DNA of 64,000 nucleotides from Acestrorhynchus altus (taxonomy: Eukaryota > Chordata > Actinopteri > Characiformes > Acestrorhynchidae). Below, in pieces: positions 1-10,897 of the stretch (positions within the stretch are counted from its first letter, which is position 1; each line of letters starts with the position of its first letter). The stretch lies in assembly GCA_034509495.1 (NCBI GenBank), contig CM067521.1, positions 15,288,991-15,352,990 on the forward strand, read 5' to 3'. The notes under the pieces are model-generated. The model did not search any database. It was not told the DNA's origin and was given only the letters and a program-made list of their open reading frames with translations. Both the position numbers and the translations under genes were made by a program.

Positions 1-182
1 TCCATGAAGTCGTTGTCAGGCGGGCCACTCCCCCTGTACCAACTGCATGAGCCATCACTGCGTTTAATGCAGGCATACTGGCGGGCTTGTTCTCTGCTCA
101 GTTTGTTGTCCAGAAGCCAGTCCGTCCACAGGCACTCATTTACAGAAGACGTACAGCAGGGGGCAGTGTAGCAGGTGGAAAT
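1..182 (-). CDS. timp4: timp4 exon 5 (partial, C-terminal domain)
   Basis: Begins after an AG acceptor at 184-183 in phase 0 and runs off the left edge. It reads ISTCYTAPCC, then NECLWTDWLL and GSCSWYRG, the C-terminal cysteine-knot domain that mediates pro-MMP and other partner binding. Six cysteines are visible where the family has five in this stretch: a Cys-Cys pair replaces Cys-Thr. The stop codon is outside the window. Confidence 0.95.
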   Translation of the reverse strand, partial: MSTCYTAPCCTSSVNECLWTDWLLDNKLSREQARQYACIKRSDGSCSWYRGSGPPDNDFM

Positions 183-898
183 CTGGAGTACGAAGAATAA
201 AATAAATGTCTTTGTTGGCGGTCAGCAATGAAATACCAAATAAAGCAGATTAAAGTTTAGAATCTCTGAAACTGTAACTTTATTTTGTGTAATTTACATT
301 TGAATAACAGTTTTGCAGCATGTCAATATTTACCTATTTCACAGATATTTTGTAGTAATTTTTATGTATTTTTCTCATATTTTTAAGTATTTTAGTTTTT
401 TAGTTAATTTAATTTATCCAATCATTACTTAGATAGCATTTGTGAAACGTGAAAAGAAACCATATTTCATAAGCGTTTCGATTAGTTAAACATTCTCATA
501 TTCAGAATTGTAGCTTTCTTACAGAGAGTGAAATACGTCAGTTTGCAAAAATGTCCTCTTTCTTCCAGCTAATATTTAGTTTTCAGATGAATTGAATGTA
601 AAACATGTTGATTTCTGGACTGCTGTAAACAAAAGCAAAGTGTGCATATTCAAATTTCATTGCAAGTGGCAATCAGTGGGGCCCAAGCACTCTGTGTCAT
701 CGAGGTGCCAACAGAGCACATATGATAGGCATTATTTTGGACCATTTCAATTGGTACCATTCATCATAGAACCATTACAATGTGTACCTATCACAACCAA
801 CACTATATTTCAATATATTTAAAAGAAATGTAAAAATTCCTTTATTTTTGCAATTCCATAAATGTATCAGGAAAAAGTTAGGTTGAAAGAGAACGTAC

Positions 899-1023
899 TG
901 TGCAGTCACAGCCCATTTGATATCTGTAGTTGAGATTCTTTTTCTGAGCCAATGAAAGGTTGTCCCAGGGCTCGATCAAGTCACACAGTCCAATTGAGAC
1001 TTTTCCTTCACTCCACATGTTTC
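899..1023 (-). CDS. timp4: timp4 exon 4
   Basis: 125 bp, entered with one base carried from exon 3 (Gly codon) and ending in phase 0. It encodes MWSEGKVSIGLCDLIEPWD followed by LSLAQKKNLNYRYQMGCDC, the end of the inhibitory N-terminal domain and the first linker cysteines. Acceptor AG at 1025-1024 and donor GT at 898-897. Confidence 0.95.
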
Positions 1024-1254
1024 CTGCAACAGGATAGAATGGCAAACATAGGAGATCAATAACTATGCAAAGCCATAAGAAAATACACTGTTCCTTACAT
1101 ACTGACTTATCAATTTTAACCTGAAAATGTTTTTAAAATAATTTATTTACTTATGTGTTATAAATTTGGAGCTAGGCTTTACTTCACCAGGCTTTACTTT
1201 ATTCATTTAGTTTTTTTCAGTGTCAGTTCACTTGTACACAACAAAATTGTACTC

Positions 1255-1500
1255 TTTGCGTTTCCCAGCCATGCTACAGTTCAAAGAACCTGAGAATTGA
1301 ACCCACATGATTGTGATCAATAGCCCACGGCTCTAAGCAATATATTACATGTAAACAGTATTGCAGAATTGGCCTTTACAAACCAACATAAAGGAAGATC
1401 ACAATATAGAAATGCATGTGACAGAATTACATGTTATGGGTTTGATAACCAGGTCTGCTAAGCTGCTGTTCTTGGGCCGATAAAGGCACACTGCAGATTT
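1255..1500. repeat. possible SINE remnant
   Basis: Within timp4 intron 3, two patches look like worn tRNA-derived SINE pieces: a minus-strand B-box-like stretch near 1291-1303, and a plus-strand stretch near 1440-1500 about an ionic tail-like 'cttgggc..aaaggcac'. Weak evidence; nothing else recognisable here. Confidence 0.25.
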
Positions 1501-1658
1501 ATTGAGGGTTTTTAATGGAGTGGTTCTGAAATGAATAAAATACAGCATAAAATCGAACTCTATTCAGTTCAATCCCCTTTAAAAAAATCAATATTAGTAT
1601 GTTTATTGTAACATCCTTACTTTGGCCTAAACACCATAACTTGTCAACAGCACCCTAC

Positions 1659-1773
1659 CTGAAAGCAGATATTGAATCTTGTTGCTTGCATCCAACTTAA
1701 CACCGCATAGAGAGGAAAAGACTGGCGTGTAGACGTACTGGATGTCCTTCAGTTTGTCAAAACCTTTGAACAT
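1659..1773 (-). CDS. timp4: timp4 exon 3
   Basis: 115 bp, phase 0 in and one base out. It encodes MFKGFDKLKDIQYVYTP and SSLCGVKLDASNKIQYLLS, core beta strands of the OB-fold inhibitory domain, with the cysteine that pairs with the mature amino-terminal Cys. Donor GTAGGG at 1658 downward, acceptor AG at 1775-1774. Confidence 0.95.
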
Positions 1774-2513
1774 CTGTAAACATGAAATAGAGTGTCACAA
1801 AGAATTGTTGTCTTTGTGCCCTTTTCAGTTTAACTGGCCTGCTTGGCCATGCTAGAGCACAGCTTCCCAATCCTGGTTAACAGGCTACTGTTCAGGGTAA
1901 TAAACTAGTGTGGTGAACCACAGACCTAGAGTAGTGTTATTAGAGTTCTGAAGTAATCACTGATATTTTATATGTGGTATTTGATAGGAGTGGAGATATA
2001 ATTCTATATTGTCCTAGGATACATTTTGTTAAATCAAGCTGCCATTGGTGTAATGATGGTTGTGTAAGGAAGGATTCACATAGTTCAGCTATTTGCAAGG
2101 CAGTCGCTTCTCATTATAATCGCCATGAGGGACAAGGGACCATTTAATTTGTATTAGAAGACCCTGAATCTTAGGAGTTTGCTATTGAATTTTTGTTCCA
2201 TTTGTTCTATAACGTCATTTCAATGTGTAGCCTGAAGTCCCCCCCTTAAAGCTGCAGATTTGATAAAAGACCAAAATCCAAGGCACTGAACAAATCTATT
2301 CAATTATTTATAGACTTCACACTAATATCGAGTAAAGCCCTTGGCACTCCCTGTCTTCTTCACTTAATAGAACGGCTCCACCAGAGTCAAGCCTCATCCT
2401 TCATTGAAGCAGAAGTATGAAAAAGGCTGCCATAGACAGAACTAACTTTGATTTCTGCAATGCAAATGCAAGAACATGTACAGATTACATCTAAGTTCTC
2501 TGGAATTGCTTAC

Positions 2514-2611
2514 CTTGATCAATTTGATTTCGTACTGTATCATCTTCTGGTAGGGTGAAGAGCTGTTGCTTGGGGAGATGATCTTCTCTCCAGATATCTT
2601 AGCTCGGATCA
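2514..2611 (-). CDS. timp4: timp4 exon 2
   Basis: 98 bp. With the G carried from exon 1 it reads VIRAKISGEKIISPSNSSS and ends KMIQYEIKLIK, matching the TIMP4 A-B strand region. Donor GTAAGC at 2513 downward, acceptor TTTAG before 2611. It contains no cysteine, as expected for this exon. Confidence 0.94.
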
Positions 2612-2786
2612 CTAAACAGGAGGTTTCATTGTAAGAAATGTGGTGTTGGCAAATAAGCACTGACAACTACACATCAGTCAAAAAAACAACATTGATGATC
2701 AGGTTCAAGTGAACAGTCAGTTCAGTTGTGTTGAATCAGGAAAAAGGGACAAGCTTCAGAATCTGAGGCACTTTGATGAGAACTAA

Positions 2787-3060
2787 AATGGGATGGCTAG
2801 ATGACTGGGTCAGAAGATCTCCAAAACATCAGGCAGGTCCTGCTGGGTGTTCCCTATGCATTGGTCAGCATCTACCAAATGTGCTTCAAAGAAGGACGAC
2901 AGGTAAACCGGCTTTCATGAGCATTAGTTGAGGCCCCAACTCAGATTCCACAGGACACCTTCAGAGGTCTTCATGCATGGACTGGTCAGAGGTTTTGGTT
3001 GGCATGAGGGGGACCTACCCAGTTATGCATTTTATTTTAATGTTAACGTTAAGGCTGGAT
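2787..3060 (-). repeat. interspersed MITE-like repeat, family A
   Basis: Minus-oriented, degraded copy of a family also found at 3985-4310, 17310-17590, 18617-18850, 25262-25625 and 52802-53238. Shared phrases include 'actgggtcagaa', 'tctccaaaacat' and 'caggacaccttcagaggt'. No coding capacity. Confidence 0.7.
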
Positions 3061-3984
3061 ATGGACAATCCTAATCATGGGCTAAACTGCTGTGTCAATG
3101 GTAAATCAACATCAGAAATTATTTTTAGTGTAATCTGGAATGTAGGAATATGTAGGAATGTGGAGTTCACTCATTCTTTACTTTGTTGGTCATAGTTAGA
3201 TCAACGGTGTGTGAAACTACCTCCACCATGTGTGGAAGTTGCAGTCCAGCTTAACTTAATTGTTAGTCAGCTTCAAAATGGAATTTAAAATAATGTAGAA
3301 GTGAATTCTGAGACTTCAACACACAGATCACTCATCAAATACACATGTCACAAAAAAATGGACATTTTAGGGTGAATCTGATTGCTGTTAAAATGAACTG
3401 AAATCTAAAATCACACTCTCTGATGATCACTTTAGAGCTACAGCGTTTCTTAGGACATGTACCTTGTCTTTATCCCCTAAGTGCAAGATGTAGAAGTTTT
3501 AGCCTTACTAGATGAACCTCATTTCCAAAACGCTAAAACTTAGTTTAGCTGTTCGCAGGAGGATAGCTGTGATGCTTGGATGCTGCTATGGCAGCTGAGC
3601 CGGACTACGTGGGAGAGGTGTTATTGGGATGTTCTGTACAAATGCTGAAGGAATGTATCTGTCATTACAAGCTCATTTTTGCCATTCCATGCCTGGCTGT
3701 TTTCGAACAAAGGGCGGAATGCTAAAGCCAGCTGGGTGGACTACCCTCTGTGAGGCCTGTGGCGTGCATCCAGCTCATGGACCAACTTTCACACCCTTAG
3801 AAAGGGAGAGGCAAAGTCTTTCATAACAGCCCAGCTGGACATTTAACAAAGCATACATCCAAAGCCTACTTTTGGGCTTCAGGGAGGAGCACTATATGAG
3901 AACGTCTTTTAAAACCAGGCACAATGTTTTCATATGCTCTGGATGTCAGTAATGTATTTTGAACACATGCATAACAGTGCTTTG

Positions 3985-4310
3985 ATTCAGCAACAACATT
4001 AAAACCACCTGCCTCCAATTGTGTAGTTCCCCCTAGTGCCATGAAAACAGCTCTGACCAATCAAGGTATGGACACTACAACACCTCTGAAGGTGTATTGT
4101 GATTTTTTGAAACTAGCAGCTATTCCTTTAAGTCCTGTAAGTTGTGAGGTGGAGCCTCCATGAGTATTAATCAGTCGCTCACTGGTTCACCAGGTCTCCT
4201 TTCTTGAAGGACTTTCGATAGGTACAGACCACTGCATTAGCAGGAAACCCAAGAGAACTGCCTGATGTATTGGAGGTGTTCTGACCCAGTCGTCTAGCCT
4301 AGTTTGATTT
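3985..4310 (+). repeat. interspersed MITE-like repeat, family A
   Basis: Plus-oriented copy of the same family, starting near 'caacattaaaaccacctg' and ending near 'tgacccagtcgtctagcc'. Apparent open frames across it are by-products of the repeat. Confidence 0.7.
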
Positions 4311-6279
4311 TCAGTGACTCAGAATCTTCATCAATTAAGTTATAAAGCTTAATCAGTTAATCCTCACTGCCTTATATTCTATGCCTATAAATTTTCATCC
4401 ACTACTTTTAAAAAGTCTGTAATGACTGTCAATATATTTCACACACTGATTCAATTAGGCCTCATCTAGCCACTAGCTTAGAGCAGATGGGTGGACATTA
4501 GGCTGGTTCTAGATTCAAATGGGAGACGAAGACCATACGCTCTTATGTGGGGGAAAAAAAAGAAATTGGCAGTAAAGCCCAAACTGGCAAACCACTCTAA
4601 TATACCAATGGCAGTATTTGACTGGAGTCACCAGCGTCCAAATTGGTACAATTTTCAGTGTTAACAAGCATCTGTGCTTTCATGCTGTGGCTGATCTGAA
4701 GGGCCAGTTTGGTAATTGTCATTCTTGGCATTTAATTTTCTATTATAATATATTTATCAATATGAAAAATGTAAAGAAACAGTAAAGAAAACTGAAAAAA
4801 GGCTGGATTATTATACTGATGGGCAGGTAAGTATTTTAAGTGTTAAGAGCTTATTTTTGAGATCCATTAAGTTGGAAATGATAGACATTTAATTTAGACT
4901 TAAGCCAAGGAAATAGGACTCAGAAATGTAGGACTGGTGGAACCTTGAGTGGAAATGTACACTGTTGTCACATGACCACACTCTTGTGGTCAATAGGCTA
5001 GACAAGCGTTTCATAGCCCTGTCGCATACACACCTGATTCAGCATCTCATTAACATAGCAACCAGACAGCAACTGTGTAGGATTTCACTGCATCCACTGG
5101 CCAACAGTATGGCAACAACCTGGGATGCCATAACAAAGGCAGCATACCACCCACCTACTAACCCCATAACTACCAGGATAAATATTGTAGGAAGCACCTT
5201 GCACTTTAGTTCCCATGTAGTGACACCTGAGTAATACCACAGCAACAGCATGGAAAACAGCACTGAAAATATGGCCATTAAATAGAAGTACTTCTTTGTC
5301 AGGAGATATTTTTTTCAGATTAGATACAAGACACTCCAGTTGCTTAATGAAAGAAGAAGTCAAAGCACGCCCCCCCACCTCCCCTCCCACCCCACATTCA
5401 CTTCAAGACTTCCACATCCACAGGTGTGTCCATCCTTCCACTGTGACTTACTGACTGTGAAGGGACTTACTGACAAAAGCAGAGAGTTCAAACTGCTCAA
5501 GCTGCTGCTTTCAGAACAATGAACTGCCCACCCCAGACCTCCAGACCTCAATATTATTCCCTGCAGATTTCTGAACGCCCCTGCCACCATGTTTAACAGA
5601 TGAGGTGGTGTGTTGGATCTTGGACATGAGGTGAGGAAAGATCTCCCTGCAGATCTCTCACACACTGAAAGTGAATCTGAAAAAATGGAAGCTGTGGGCA
5701 CTAAACACTGAAACATCTGATTTTAGATTTAGATGTTGAGGCTTCTGTCAGATATGTTTTCTGACACTGAAAAATAACAAAGTTGTACATAATTTGTTCA
5801 TTTTAGGACCTCAACTGAACAGACCCTGCTAAATGAAATGTTCTTTTACTCCAAACTGAAGGCCATTCTTCTCTCCCCTCATTCTGTTCGTGAGGACACA
5901 GATCTTAAACTGGACTGTTTTCTTTGGCAGAACTAGAGACAGAGAGGGTTCAAGCTGAGACGTTTGACATTGTTTTCAAACACGATGCATCTCAACTTTC
6001 TCTAAAAGGCTCCATCAGAGCCTGAAGCGTTGCTGAAGTCTTACTGTGGAGATAAGTAAAAGTGCTTTTATGCTGCTTTACAGTGAGTCACCTAGGAGAT
6101 TGCTAATCAAGTTCTTAGCACTGCAAAGTAAAGAACTGAAAGATGAGAAAAGCAGTTGGAGTGCAAACCTAAACCTGACCCAGATTTCTAAAAGTTACAC
6201 AGCATGCAGGATGGCCAACACTGTCATGTGGACACCATTAAAGGACTGGAAAAACAAATCTCTCACTTTAGGGTTTCAT

Positions 6280-6783
6280 CAGTCTATGGACAAAAGTATT
6301 GGGACACCTGCCTATTTGTTGTTTCTTCTGAAATCAAGGGTATTAAAAGAATTTGCTGCTTTTGTTGGAGTTACTGTCCAGGTAAGGATTTATACTAGAT
6401 TTTGGAGCATTGCTGCAGGGATTTGATTGCATACAGCCCCAACAGTAATAGTGAGATTAGGATGTTGGATGATCACCACCCCTTCTCATCCCCAACCCCC
6501 CAACACATTCCTATCAAAAGTACTTGCTGGACCATCTTTCCAGAGAACACATTTCATCTGCTCTACAGCTCAGTGCTGGATGTGTTTATACCCCTTTTCT
6601 GGCATGAGGCCAATAGGTTCATGTTTATCTGTTCCAGATAGTAGTTTTTTATTGGGAGTGTTTGTCTGCACAGACTAGATAAGCTGTGTTTTTTGCACAT
6701 CTGTATCATCAATGGGTGCAACTTAAAGTAGTGGAATGCTTACATTAGATGGGTTGTCCAAAAATATTTGGACATACAGTGTA
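6280..6783 (+). mobile_element. Tc1-type MITE, family B
   Basis: About 500 bp with imperfect inverted ends: 'ctatggacaaaagtattggg' at the left and 'gtccaaaaatatttggacat' then 'acagtgta' at the right. The same family forms the outermost layer of the nest at 29009-31715 and a fragment at 55955-56205. It encodes no transposase. Family name not certain. Confidence 0.7.
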
Positions 6784-7182
6784 TATCTTATAGAAATTAT
6801 ATATTGGCAAGTGAAATCATCTTAAATCCAGTCCAATGCTTTTAATTTTTTCCATTGTTGTAAGAATAGCATCGGTTTATTCAATGATGTATATTATATA
6901 TACCTTTTGTTTTAAATAATTGCATATGTGAATGTTTTATTCCACTGGCAGATAATTTCACTTGTCATTTCTTAACAAAAGCTAAATGATGTGATATTTC
7001 TTGATTTAAAAATATAAAACAAGACCCTTTTAGTAAATAAACTCACTGAAAACAAAAATAGATTAGAAATGGGTCCATTCATTTTCAGTGCTGGTTCCTC
7101 TTACATAAATACAACCATCACACCATAGACACAAGCTGCATATTATTACTGTTAGGCTGACCCACCCCTGTGTAGTACCTAC

Positions 7183-7318
7183 CTATTTCAGACTGGCAGA
7201 AATGCTCTTGGGGATGTGCAAGTTGGCAGGTACATCCCTCAGCCCCATGGTCCATCACTCCTAAGGCCAGGAGGATCACCAGCCGCAGCCCCACACACTC
7301 AGCCAGCTGGGCACCCAT
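7183..7318 (-). CDS. timp4: timp4 exon 1 (start codon, signal peptide)
   Basis: 136 coding bases. The ATG at 7318-7316 is in good context (A at -3, G at +4); an in-frame GTG two codons upstream is not needed. Residues 1-28 form a signal peptide with a leucine-rich core; cleavage before Cys29 exposes Cys-Thr-Cys, the zinc-chelating inhibitory end, followed by AHPQEHFC. Donor GTAGGT at 7182 downward. Confidence 0.94.
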
Positions 7319-7486
7319 GGTCACTCTTGCTCGGCCCGTCGCTTCTTATGAATGTCTCAGACAAAGTAGATTTCCAGGGGCGAGAATAAACAACAGGGCA
7401 GAGTAATGAGAAAGGGGCAAAAAAATCTCTTTCTTTCTCTCTCTCTGTTTCTGTCCCTCTTATTCTCTAAACCCTGACTGTGACAC

Positions 7487-7493
7487 TTTTATA
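7487..7493 (-). promoter_or_regulatory. timp4: timp4 TATA box
   Basis: TATAAAA on the minus strand, 169 bp upstream of the timp4 ATG and pointing toward it, so transcription should start near 7455-7465. It is preceded on the minus strand, 8 bp away, by a long GA tract (7501-7554). Position and sequence are seen; promoter use is inferred. Confidence 0.6.
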
Positions 7494-7499
7494 CAGAGT

Positions 7500-7500
<1 letters not shown>

Positions 7501-7554
<54 letters not shown>
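7501..7554. repeat. (CT)n microsatellite in timp4 promoter
   Basis: About 54 bp of nearly pure CT on the plus strand (GA on the timp4 sense strand) directly upstream of the timp4 TATA box. A shorter CT/TTTC-rich stretch lies at 7425-7447, in the likely 5' untranslated region. Confidence 0.95.
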
Positions 7555-7555
<1 letters not shown>

Positions 7556-7798
7556 AAGCTGTAAAAAAGCGAGGGAAAGAGAAGCTCTTATGTAGCACTC
7601 ATCTTTGACTGTGAAAGAGGACCGCCCCTAACAAACCCGAAAGGATTGCCCCTCCTACAGGGTGGCCAATAGTTATTGGAGAGCAGAGAAACACATGGTG
7701 AATAAAGGAGAATGGGGTTTAATAGGTAATATAGTATAATAAATAGTTTGTAACTGTCAGACAAAGAACTCTTCTTCGCTGTCATTGTAAAAAGATTT

Positions 7799-7892
7799 TA
7801 TTATAGTAATTTTGGAGCATTTCTATTGGTCCATTTATCATTATATTCTGATACACTATAAAGAACAACTGCCAAATTCACATTATGTCAAA
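7799..7892 (+). repeat. short interspersed repeat, family C
   Basis: About 95 bp shared with 43425-43512 (same strand) and 59877-59970 (opposite strand): 'ttggagca..t.ctattggtcc' then 'taaagaacaactgccaaatt'. A short non-autonomous repeat of unknown class. Confidence 0.6.
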
Positions 7893-8399
7893 AATGAAGC
7901 TTAAATCTCATTGCATTTCAATAGCAAAATAAACTAGTCCACAAAATGTGGTATTTGCAGAAAATGGAGATTTACTGCATAAAGGAGGTTCCTTAAATAA
8001 CTTACAAAATACGTTTGCAATAAGTTTGTAATAGAGTAATGTAAATGTAAATGTGTGTGAAGAACCTTTTAAATGTTCAAAGCTTCTTGCTCAGCTGTAC
8101 ATGTGAGGTATGCAGAGACAGGCATGTTGTTCTGACTCGTGCTGTTTTGCTGATAGCATCCTTTGTTAGCGAATTATGCCTCAGAGAAGAGTTCATAAGA
8201 AATTCAAACAACTGGAAAAGTTTGAGAGCGGTCACATCACAGGGCTCTATGTAGTTGAATGGTCTTTTCAATCTATGTGGTACCATAGAGGTCATGTTGA
8301 TATTACCAGAACACATTGTTGACAGCAGTGGATACAATAAGACATGCACCAGTGAAATAAAGGATCTGTGAGACCTACAAAAACCACAGTGAGAACCAC

Positions 8400-8680
8400 C
8401 ATTGTCAGATGCTGAGAGTGACCCAACAATTGTGGACATTCAGTGAGCAGTGATTCCCTCCAGAAGTCATCTTAGTAGTGCCAGCACCTTTGACAGGTAG
8501 CTCAGGACTATATTCACACAGACCATCACAACGACTGCCATTAACATCATGTCACCAACGGCTGTAATGGTGTAGAATAGCAGCGGTTCATCTTCAGTGA
8601 CGAGTCCCACATTCGTCTTGGTGGAGACAATCAATACTGCGTGTGCACTGTTCCAACAGCCGCCTCACCAGACCTATTCC
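8400..8680 (+). pseudogene. degraded Tc1-like transposase fragment
   Basis: Contains a stretch (about 8586-8640) resembling the conserved 'ttcagtga.gag' FSDE block of Tc1-type transposases followed by worn sequence. No continuous frame remains. Similarity is by memory, so moderate confidence. Confidence 0.4.
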
Positions 8681-10605
8681 AGAATGGAATTGAGTGAGAA
8701 TATTTACTAATCTTCACTTGGTAAAGTTTACGGTTACAGTTTTTCACATTCACATTTGCATGTCTTTTACACACTTGGTTCTTGGTTCTCAAGCACTTTT
8801 AGTTTTAAGAGTGGACACGTAAAAAGGGTTTCTTTTTTTTTTTTTTTTACTTAAAGTAATAGTTCTATACAGAGCCAGTTCCCTAAATGCAAGGAAATTC
8901 TTTGATTGGATATTCATAGAAGCTGTATGGTCATTTTAACTGTATATAAGTGTTGTTCTTGGCTCTTTATGGAATCAAAATCAAGTGGTTGTGCTTTGGA
9001 ATTGGAATATGAGTTTATGTCTGTTTCTTGCTGTTATTTTACACCTGGTAGTGAACTTGTTTGTGTAGTTTATTATGTTCCCAGGACATTCTGTTCATAA
9101 CGTTATTCATCAGGCCAAAATAGTCTGCTAATGTTAAAAGGACGTTTCCTGTTGGCTGGGAAGGCATCACACAGTTTCTTCATTTCCTGCTCTAACAATT
9201 TAATTAAAACTATTTAATTACAGGCCCAAAAAACAAACGAGACCCCGAGCAAAAACCTGCAGCAGTCTGCAGACGTGACAAACAATGTTTGTAATATTAT
9301 GAGCAAAGTGGCTAGTGGTTGATCTTGCTGAGATGGAATGACTCCGGATTATGATCAGGAACGTCAGTTTGACATTCATTCTTTATTGGTTGGATGGAGC
9401 TTTATGGTCCATAACTGTTGTCTGCTGTGATCATTACTTTACTTTGCCTTTGATTACTTCAGATATTGTTTGTCTTGAGGTCATACTATATCCCCCTCCC
9501 TCTACTGACAGATTTGGCCATAAGCTGTGCTGAATGAGGGCATCTTGTTTTCTGTAATCCTTCAAAGCCATATGAAAATTAATCTTTGTGTCATCATTCA
9601 GTTTCCCCTGAGCTCCACTTATGACCTTTAATCTCAGAAATTCAGTTACAGTTCATTTCTACATGAGCAATTTCCAACCTCTATTATTTTTTTTTTTTTT
9701 CAGAAGTAAACAGACTCTACCTTTAGGATATATTGTATGTAAAAGCATTTAGGGTGAAAACAATGCATATAGCTTAAAGACAGGATTTACATGTGAATCA
9801 AGAATAACAAAGTCTTTTTGTATTGCAAGCCCTTTAATACTTGTTTCTCTTGGGAATTCACTACAGACATTAAAAATAAAGATTCCTAAATGGTTCTTGG
9901 CTTGGACATGAAATTATAGGAAGGTTCAGAGGTTCTTAAAACATTCTGAACAGTTTCTTCAAGGCTCTTTTGAAGTAGTTCCACTGAAAACAACCCTATT
10001 TGGTTTCCTTTGGCACCTTCATTCAAGAGTGTGAGTGTAAGATGAATGGAGCACTTTGATCCTGACTGTTAATAAGTTAATAAATTCCTTGGATTTCTTT
10101 GTGGAGGTGAATTACAGGATTTACAGTGCTGATAATATTGAAGAGATAATAAGGTTCATGGTTCTTGTCAAATGTCTATTATTAGCAGTGTTAATATTTA
10201 CATAACCATAAAAACGTGAACGTCAATAAGGGCATGGACGATGGCAGTCAAACAGTACACTTGTATTAAATTGCCTTCAAGAACTATGCATTGTTCTAAT
10301 AACTACATTCAATTTTTTATCTCTGTACAGAAGAAAACAAATATCTAGTGGCACTAAAATATATAAAACAGAGAACAACTCCAACAGTCCCCAATACTGG
10401 GACTGTTTACCTCTCTAGCCTAAGCATGGCAAGGTGGCCTTAGGCTCTGTTTGGCTGAACCAGAGGATCCAATTCTATTGGAAGTGGTTTTCTGTGGAGA
10501 TTATAAAAGCTGTGTAGACATATAGATGTTGAAAACTTTCAAAAGAGGAGAATACTTTCCCAAGACACTTAGAGGAAGGAAAAATAATTTCTCTACAATT
10601 CCTAT

Positions 10606-10777
10606 TACCGTATTTTCCGGACTATAAGCCGCACCGGAATATAAGCCGCACCCACAAAGTTTTTTAAAAAAACATGCAAAATAACATATATAAGAAGAAA
10701 AAACTGCACCTCATTATAAGCCACATGGTTTAAAGCGTGGGAAAAAAGTAGCGGCTTATAGTCCGGAAAATACGGTA
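10606..10777. mobile_element. 172-bp MITE with near-perfect terminal inverted repeats
   Basis: Ends with 'taccgtattttccggactat' at the left and its complement 'atagtccggaaaatacggta' at the right, each extended by 'aagccgc'/'gcggctt'. TA dinucleotides at both ends fit a Tc1/mariner-type target site. Internal sequence repeats the 'ataagccgca' motif. This end sequence is one I know from many animal genomes. It sits 57 bp before syn2 exon 6. Confidence 0.9.
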
Positions 10778-10834
10778 ATTCATAAGACACCTTCCAAACA
10801 CATTAACAATCATTCTTCTGATGTGTTTTTGCAG

Positions 10835-10897
10835 ATTTCCATGCCTACATTCCCAGTGGTGGTGAAGATTGGACATGCTCATTCTGGCATGGGGAAG
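10835..10897 (+). CDS. syn2: syn2 exon 6
   Basis: 63 bp, phase 0 to phase 0. Reads ISMPTFPVVVKIGHAHSGMGK: the ATP-binding lysine of VVVK and the glycine-containing loop of the ATP-grasp fold. Acceptor TTTTTGCAG at 10826-10834, donor GTAGGT at 10898. Confidence 0.95.

Larger units (their letters stand above)
2612..7182. other. timp4 intron 1 (within syn2 intron 5)
   Basis: About 4.6 kb with no supported gene. It holds two copies of a MITE-like family (2787-3060 and 3985-4310) and one Tc1-type MITE (6280-6783). Around 5370-5400 is a C-rich patch. The short open frames here are not protein-like. Confidence 0.7.
1..7318 (-). other. timp4: timp4 gene span (five coding exons, 3' end cut by window)
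   Basis: Tissue inhibitor of metalloproteinases, secreted, which blocks matrix metalloproteinases by inserting its amino-terminal Cys-x-Cys into the catalytic zinc site. Five exons of 136, 98, 115, 125 and at least 182 coding bases join in phase with GT..AG introns and give 218 visible residues; human TIMP4 has 224, so only a few codons are missing. Residues 1-28 are a signal peptide; the mature protein starts Cys29-Thr-Cys31. Phrases such as VIRAKISGEK, MFKGFDKLKD, SSLCGVKLDA and NECLWTDWLL favour TIMP4 over TIMP2 or TIMP3; this rests on remembered family sequences. The gene is antisense to syn2 and lies in its intron 5, the arrangement known for TIMP/synapsin pairs. Introns 4, 3 and 2 (183-898, 1024-1658, 1774-2513) are short and hold no recognised gene. 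One extra cysteine is present in the C-terminal domain. Confidence 0.93.
7555..10834. other. syn2 intron 5, downstream part
   Basis: No exon recognised. Contents: a short repeat (7799-7892), a degraded Tc1-like fragment (8400-8680), a GGTTCT-type repeat patch (9880-10020) and a MITE (10606-10777). Confidence 0.6.

Noticed and set aside
6046..6426. 126-codon open frame
   Set aside because: Its second half is the left part of the family B MITE; first half shows no protein-like pattern.
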